Of a stretch of 64,000 bases of DNA, positions 58,241 through 64,000 are shown piece after piece. The stretch is taken from NCBI GenBank assembly GCA_009760855.2, contig WPIO01000010.1, positions 636,501 through 700,500 of the forward strand, given 5' to 3'. Under the pieces are notes generated by a model that searched no databases, was not told the origin of the DNA, and saw nothing but the letters and a program-made list of their open reading frames with translations. The position numbers and the translations under genes were made by a program. This DNA is from Cristatella mucedo. Its lineage: Eukaryota > Bryozoa > Phylactolaemata > Cristatellidae. Each line of letters opens with the position of its first letter. Within the stretch, counting starts at the first letter, position 1.

Positions 58241-58267
<27 letters not shown>

Positions 58268-58278
58268 CATTTATATAG
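58219..58278. repeat. 60-bp perfect palindrome over the SINE tail
   Basis: From CTATATAAATGAATT at the SINE end through about 30 bp of AT repeats to AATTCATTTATATAG. Every base from 58219 to 58278 pairs with its mirror. Confidence 0.9.
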
Positions 58279-58424
58279 ATGGCTTTCAACGTAGCATACA
58301 GACAAAATACGTCAATGGTTTGAGCACACTATGTAATATATACATATTTAATGTGTCTTGTAAGTAAAAATATTGCTGATAGAGCATACAAGTTACTGTG
58401 AGGTCGATCCTCTGCAGTTTTTAA

Positions 58425-58612
58425 TGATAACAATAATGATAATGCATTTGGTATAGCACCCTCAGAGAACTGAATCTCTGTCTTGGCACTTTACATTTGC
58501 TACAAAGGAAGCACGATCGAATGGTTAGTGTTAGCAGACTAATAAGCAACAGGAATAACATGGTTAGGAGTGACATGCACAAGGTCAGCATGCAAGTGAC
58601 CTTGGATGTGCC
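58425..58612 (-). mobile_element. L2-like LINE, copy 13 (3' UTR only)
   Basis: ATAATGATAATGCATTTGG, tail block GAGAACTGAATCTCTGTCTT, then ATGGTTAGGAGTGACATGCA and AAGGTCAGCATGCAAGTGAC, as in copies 1 and 6. Confidence 0.8.
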
Positions 58613-58714
58613 CCGGCATATAGTTCGTTGACCTCTTACAGGCCTCCGGCATAATATTTTGCGAATGATACTGAAGCCTGCTAAATAAGCTCATCCGGAG
58701 TTGTAGCAGAAACA

Positions 58715-59545
58715 GAGTCAAACCTCATACAGAGCCAAACTTATCCCAAAGATGTTCTCTGTGATTTAGGTCAGGCGACAGACTCGGCCAACTCATGACT
58801 CAGAGACAGCTGATTCAGTAAAAAACCTTTTGGATGCTTTTGCTGTGTGTTTTGGATTATTTTGCTATTGTCAAATGTAATCGTTGAGCCAAAGACCCCT
58901 AGCACTTGGAATCCGGCATTTTAAGCCAGATCTAAGTACACTTGCCGGGCCATAAGTTTGTCATCAGGGTGCAGAACTCTACCAGAGAAGCAGAACCAAC
59001 CCCAACCATGACACTTCCGCGACCAAGTATTTTACTATTGGCTGCAGGCAGTGACGGTGGTACATCTAATCTTTTTACCGAGTTGTGAGTGCCCTTCGTT
59101 TCCTGTTAGCAAAAAGCATGAATTTTGACTCAGATGTCCATACAACTCAATTTTAGTCATCTGCCGTGTTGTGGGCATGGTCGCGTGCCCATCTGAGCCG
59201 AACTCTTCTCCGTGGCAAGCCTCCAGCCTACTCTATGCTTATGACCATGTCGTAGTGGTCGCGAGCGATTGAGACAGCTTGCGTAGAAGAACCTGCTCCT
59301 TCAGGTGAAAGTAGTCCCAGCGGGTCCTGTACCCTGGCCGACCTGAGCGCATTGAGTGCTAACCATACTTCTGTGTGTGCTATAAGTTTTATCAAGATTG
59401 CAGCTCGCCGCTGCTTATTGCTGATTTTAAGAGTTCTCGACGCTCCATGGTTGCTCAGGCCTATTTCGTGCAAGGCCTGCAGTCCTCTTTTAGTTGTGCT
59501 GTCATGACTTGGTAGGCATGCTAGACTTGTTGACAAAACGAGCCG
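58715..59545 (-). pseudogene. Tc1-like transposase fragment 3 (most complete)
   Basis: In minus-strand order: an HTH-like LQALHEIGLSNHGASRTLKI at about 59480-59420, GRGSVMVGVGSASL in the central catalytic domain at about 59000, NNPKHTAKASKRFFTESAVS at about 58840, and SWPSLSPDLNHREHLWDKF at about 58760. The last matches the WPxxSPDLNPIExLWD signature except that PI has become HR. Several stops and frame changes show it is inactive. Confidence 0.8.
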
Positions 59546-60134
59546 GAAGTGGGGCTGGCCTTTGTAGTGCGGGGAAGAAAATCCCCTGCCTCACGCCCAC
59601 GCATTTGTGCAGACATAGAAGACCTCATCTAGAGCAAAATGCTTAAAAAAATGCAAACTTTTTAGCCTCTAGAAGTGTCATAAACAATATAAGTGCTATA
59701 CCCAAAACCTGTTGCGTGCATGAATCCGAACTGCTTGCACATCTGAAACACTCAGCGCTAGCATCACACACGTGTCATGCTGCAGTAAGGCAGTTCTGTT
59801 TGTGGCTGCCGGCTACACGGCGGCCACAACGTGACAAGTCTCTTGTGTGCATCTAATGCTAAAATGACAGTCTCTTGTGTGCATCTAATGCTAAAATGAC
59901 AGTCTCTTGTGTGCATCTAATGCTAAAATGACAGTCACGTTGGCACAGCATGTTCAATGGCCTCGATAGGAAGAGTGTGATTGTCAATCAAACTCGCTAC
60001 ACTCGCTTTTGGATAGGGGAGTGCAGTCAGGAGTGCCCTAAATGGGCTGAACCATTTACAAGTTTGAATGATGGCCTTGCCAAAACCAATTAATCTTAGT
60101 GGGTGGCATGCCTCGGCCAGCCGGCTTAAAAAAT
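59546..60134. other. Unassigned region with a minisatellite
   Basis: Contains a three-unit 32-bp tandem repeat; otherwise nothing recognised. Confidence 0.4.
59838..59933. repeat. Minisatellite, 3 identical 32-bp units
   Basis: Units start at 59838, 59870 and 59902, each beginning GTCTCTTGTGTGCATCTAAT; no differences among the three. Confidence 0.95.
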
Positions 60135-60295
60135 ATTAGCTGATTTAACAGCCTCATTTGTATAGCAGCCGAAGAGCCTCAACGGCTCTCATCATCGCTT
60201 GGAGTTGGCAGTAAAGGATTGCCCACATTCGAACCCACAACCCAGGTCGTGAATAGCGACCACTTTACCCCCTGGGCTATAACAGCCTGCTGTCA
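60135..60295 (-). mobile_element. tRNA-derived SINE family 2, copy 6
   Basis: Minus strand: TATAGCCCAGGGGGTAAAGT (box A), GTGGGTTCGAATGTGGGCA (box B region), core and 3' end GAGGCTGTTAAATCAGCTAA. Confidence 0.88.
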
Positions 60296-61365
60296 CGGCT
60301 GCATCCAGCCAGCGCCCGCGCTATATCCCCGTGTTGTATATGCCCCGATTGGGGCAGCTCTGGCAATAGTAGTCCTGATTATGAGTTACCTCGGGTATAA
60401 TGGCTGCACCACCGGTAGACAGATGGAATCAGCAGGTTAAAGGTCGATTCACTCGACGGGCGTGACTCACTGCTGAGTCTTGCCAATCTTTTGGAAGTGC
60501 CCTATCTAGTGCATGCATGTCCTCAGAGATCAAATAATGTTTTGCAGTTGTGAACAGCCCACAGGAAGACCTGCTGTGCCGGCGCTGCACGCGCCAGTGC
60601 AGCTGCTGGTGCTACTGTGCCATGTTGTCGTCGGTGGTGGTGCCGCTGCGGCTGCGAATGCCGAAGGAAGTGCAGCTTCTGCTGTTTGCTGGCTGGCTGC
60701 CACTTCCATTCACTTCCTGCTCCCTTGACCTTGTCCTTCTCTTGTCCGCCAATCAAGCTACTCTGTCTGCAATAGGGCTGCCGCCGCTCTTCGTAGCTCT
60801 CAGAGATGTGAGACGCTTGAGTCGGCCTGCGTGTGCAGTTGGAATGGCATTTTCCGGCATGGTCGTTGTGTTCTGCCATATCTGCGCCCGGCTGGTGCCC
60901 ACTGCTTTGCTCAGCCGCTCGTGCGACCACCGTGTCGTGCGTGCCTTTATGCAAGGCGGCCGGGCTTCCGTCCGTGTGCACCGCTTCCCGCCGCTTGTCT
61001 TTCTTGCAACATTGTGCGTGGAGCCGCTCTGCCGTGCTGCTCACTTGCGAAGCGCAGAGGAGCCGGGCTGCGCACACATGCAGCGCTATCTCCTTGCAGA
61101 CAGACCCGCGAGCGTGGACAGCGCTGAGCGCGGGCTGCAGCAGCAGCTGGCAGTGTCCCGCGCTCCGGAGGCGAGCGATCGAAGCGGTGGCGGCAGCGGC
61201 GCTGCAGGGGCCGCACACCGAGCGGACACGCCGACCAGCCCGACGAATGCCGTAGCCGCCGGCGTTCAGAGAGTGCTAGACGAGAAGCAGATGCAAAGTC
61301 CCGACAGGAAGCGGCCAAGGGTGGAGAGAGGCAAGGGCGCGATCGCATCCGCTCGTCTTGACCTT
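60296..61365. other. GC-rich region, possible CEP95 downstream exon
   Basis: Long frames on both strands (60523-61644) are due to base composition and the GT tract. One segment beginning at 61100 is exon-like and listed separately. Confidence 0.35.
61100..61320 (+). other. Candidate CEP95 exon 4
   Basis: An acceptor-like TATCTCCTTGCAG ends at 61099 and the open frame that follows is in the phase required by exon 3 (phase 1). It reads DRPASVDSAERGLQQQ and later EKQMQSPDRKRPRVERG, a low-complexity polar sequence of the kind found after the CEP95 N-terminal domain. The donor is uncertain (GTGGAG at 61321 or the GT tract). No residue-level similarity is claimed. Confidence 0.25.

Positions 61366-62666
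<1,301 letters not shown>

Positions 62667-62732
<66 letters not shown>
62667..62732. repeat. (CT)n microsatellite
   Basis: About 33 CT units, then a doubled TTCTCTTTTACTGTGACTGC-like segment. Confidence 0.95.
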
Positions 62733-62736
<4 letters not shown>

Positions 62737-62814
62737 TCTCACTCTTTCTCTTTTACTGTGACTGCCTGTCTCTCTCTCCTCTCCCACTCTTTCTCTTTTA
62801 CTTCTGCTTCCCAG

Positions 62815-62911
62815 TAGCTGATGGCCCACTAGCGGTAGCTATAGCTCATTGCTCAAGCAACGGAAGCTGGATGGCGATCCTGGGAGATGTCTCGGTGACA
62901 GCCACTGCCAC
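62815..62911 (+). other. Candidate exon with strong splice sites
   Basis: A pyrimidine tract and CAG end at 62814 and GTAAGT starts at 62912. Only one frame is open (ADGPLAVAIAHCSSNG..GDVSVTATAT). Product not recognised; it could belong to CEP95 or to nothing. Confidence 0.25.
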
Positions 62912-64000
62912 GTAAGTGTGACATCACAGCCGGTGCAAAGCAGAGGGTCTCGTGCTCTGTGTCGGCAGCTGTGCTTCAGGGTTGCACCGGTTCATCATCG
63001 TTCGAGCGCCGCTTCGATCGGAGCTGAGAGCTCCACCGATAGGTGGCGCTGGCAGCTGCTTTGCCACATGATACAAGAGCACCAAGGCTGCTGGCCTAGG
63101 TGGTGTGCTGTGTGGGCGTGAGTTCGGATGTTTTGCTCTGCTGATTCACCGCTGCTGCAGCCACCGCTGGTGCCCTCTTACCGCTGCAGTCGCTGCCCGC
63201 TCTCGCCCCCATGCTCTGTTCACGATCTCTGACGTCGCACTGCAGATTCGTCGCTGAAGAGCTCGACCAGACGGCCACGAGCTACTCCGCAGCCGCTGCT
63301 GCGACCACTCGCCAGCAGCTCTCTGCAATCCATTGTTGTTCCGTCGAGCTCAGGTGGGTGCTCAGCTAGCTTGCACTCTCGCGATCGATGAAACACGTGA
63401 TGAGCCACGTGATCGGAGACTTGCTGCTGCTTGCTGTTAGAAGGCTTGTGTGTTCTGCATCATTGTCGAGTAGAGTGCTCCGAGCCTGCAGTCTGAGCCT
63501 GCTCGAAGCAAGCGCTGCTGCCACCACTGCAACCTTGCGTACGCTCTCCGAGTGACTGGCATCTCTCCCCAACAGCACCTCGGTATCTACTGCCACGGCT
63601 GCCGTCTAGTTGCAACTTGAGGGTTTGCATAATTTTCGGAGGGAGGAAAGGCTTCGTCCTGTGCTTCTCGATCAAAGGCCAAACGATGCTTCGAAGTCGG
63701 GTCAGAGCTAGCCAGCTCTAGCCTAGCCTAGCCTAGCCAGGCTGCCATTGTATCGGTATCTATGCGTGACAGCCCTCCTCACGACCTGTCGTCGGACTGG
63801 GTAGCGACCGAGCAGCAAGCCTGCTGGCTCCAACACCAAACTTTTTATTCTCTATAACCATGCTGGCCAATCTCAGTCTACTCACTCTCGACGGATCTAG
63901 CCCCTTCCACTTGCAATCCTTCGGTAGCCCTTATATTCAATGCATGTGTTGTTTTTACACTGTCGGGCCATTGTTCGTTCCAAACCCGCCCGACAGTTGG
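62912..64000. other. Unassigned right end
   Basis: GC-moderate DNA rich in GCTGCTG/CAGC words; short CTAGC tandem at 63720-63740. No exon recognised. Confidence 0.3.

Noticed and set aside
59838..59933. CRISPR-like array of three 32-bp repeats
   Set aside because: The units are contiguous without spacers and the genome is eukaryotic; it is a minisatellite.

Overview
This is a 64 kb window of an animal (metazoan) nuclear genome, probably an invertebrate. Three genes can be recognised. All are split by GT-AG introns and separated by a dense layer of old transposable elements and microsatellites. No prokaryotic operon, CRISPR array or virus was seen. I cannot place the species: the ribosomal protein reads as a typical metazoan RPSA, and the repeats (L2-like LINEs, tRNA-derived SINEs, Tc1, hAT, Ty3) are widespread in invertebrates and fish.

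Genes. (1) The first coding exon of coilin lies at the left edge (222-466, minus); the rest of the gene is off the window. (2) The 40S ribosomal protein SA gene is complete (coding 39696-41057, minus). It has five coding exons with matching phases (295 codons plus stop), a probable non-coding TOP exon near 41486-41522, a poly(A) signal, and a well-formed C/D-box snoRNA candidate in one intron. (3) The 5' half of a CEP95-like centrosomal gene begins at 50564 (plus). Exons 1-3 join in phase, and intron 2 is about 5.8 kb and packed with transposons. Later exons were not identified with confidence.

Repeats. 2.6-6.7 kb and 26.3-29.9 kb are two diverged direct copies of one sequence carrying a degenerate coiled-coil reading frame. 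Copy B preserves the empty site of a LINE present in copy A. At least thirteen fragments of one L2-like LINE family occur throughout. Two tRNA-derived SINE families are present (three and six copies), several nested in the LINEs. 22.95-24.93 kb is a degenerate tandem array with a period of about 170 bp. 33.0-34.4 kb is a complete 1.4 kb non-autonomous Ty3-type LTR element with LTRs, primer-binding site, polypurine tract, target duplication and a broken gag. 48.8-49.3 kb is a hAT transposase remnant. 54.7-59.5 kb holds three decayed Tc1 transposases in the same orientation. Long GA, CT, GT and AT tracts punctuate the window.

The closest things to undescribed biology are the intronic snoRNA candidate, the minimal gag-bearing LTR element, the duplicated coiled-coil locus, the 170-bp array, and several long perfect hairpins or palindromes (the largest 60 bp). 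All calls were made by eye from sequence and family knowledge; no search or folding was run.
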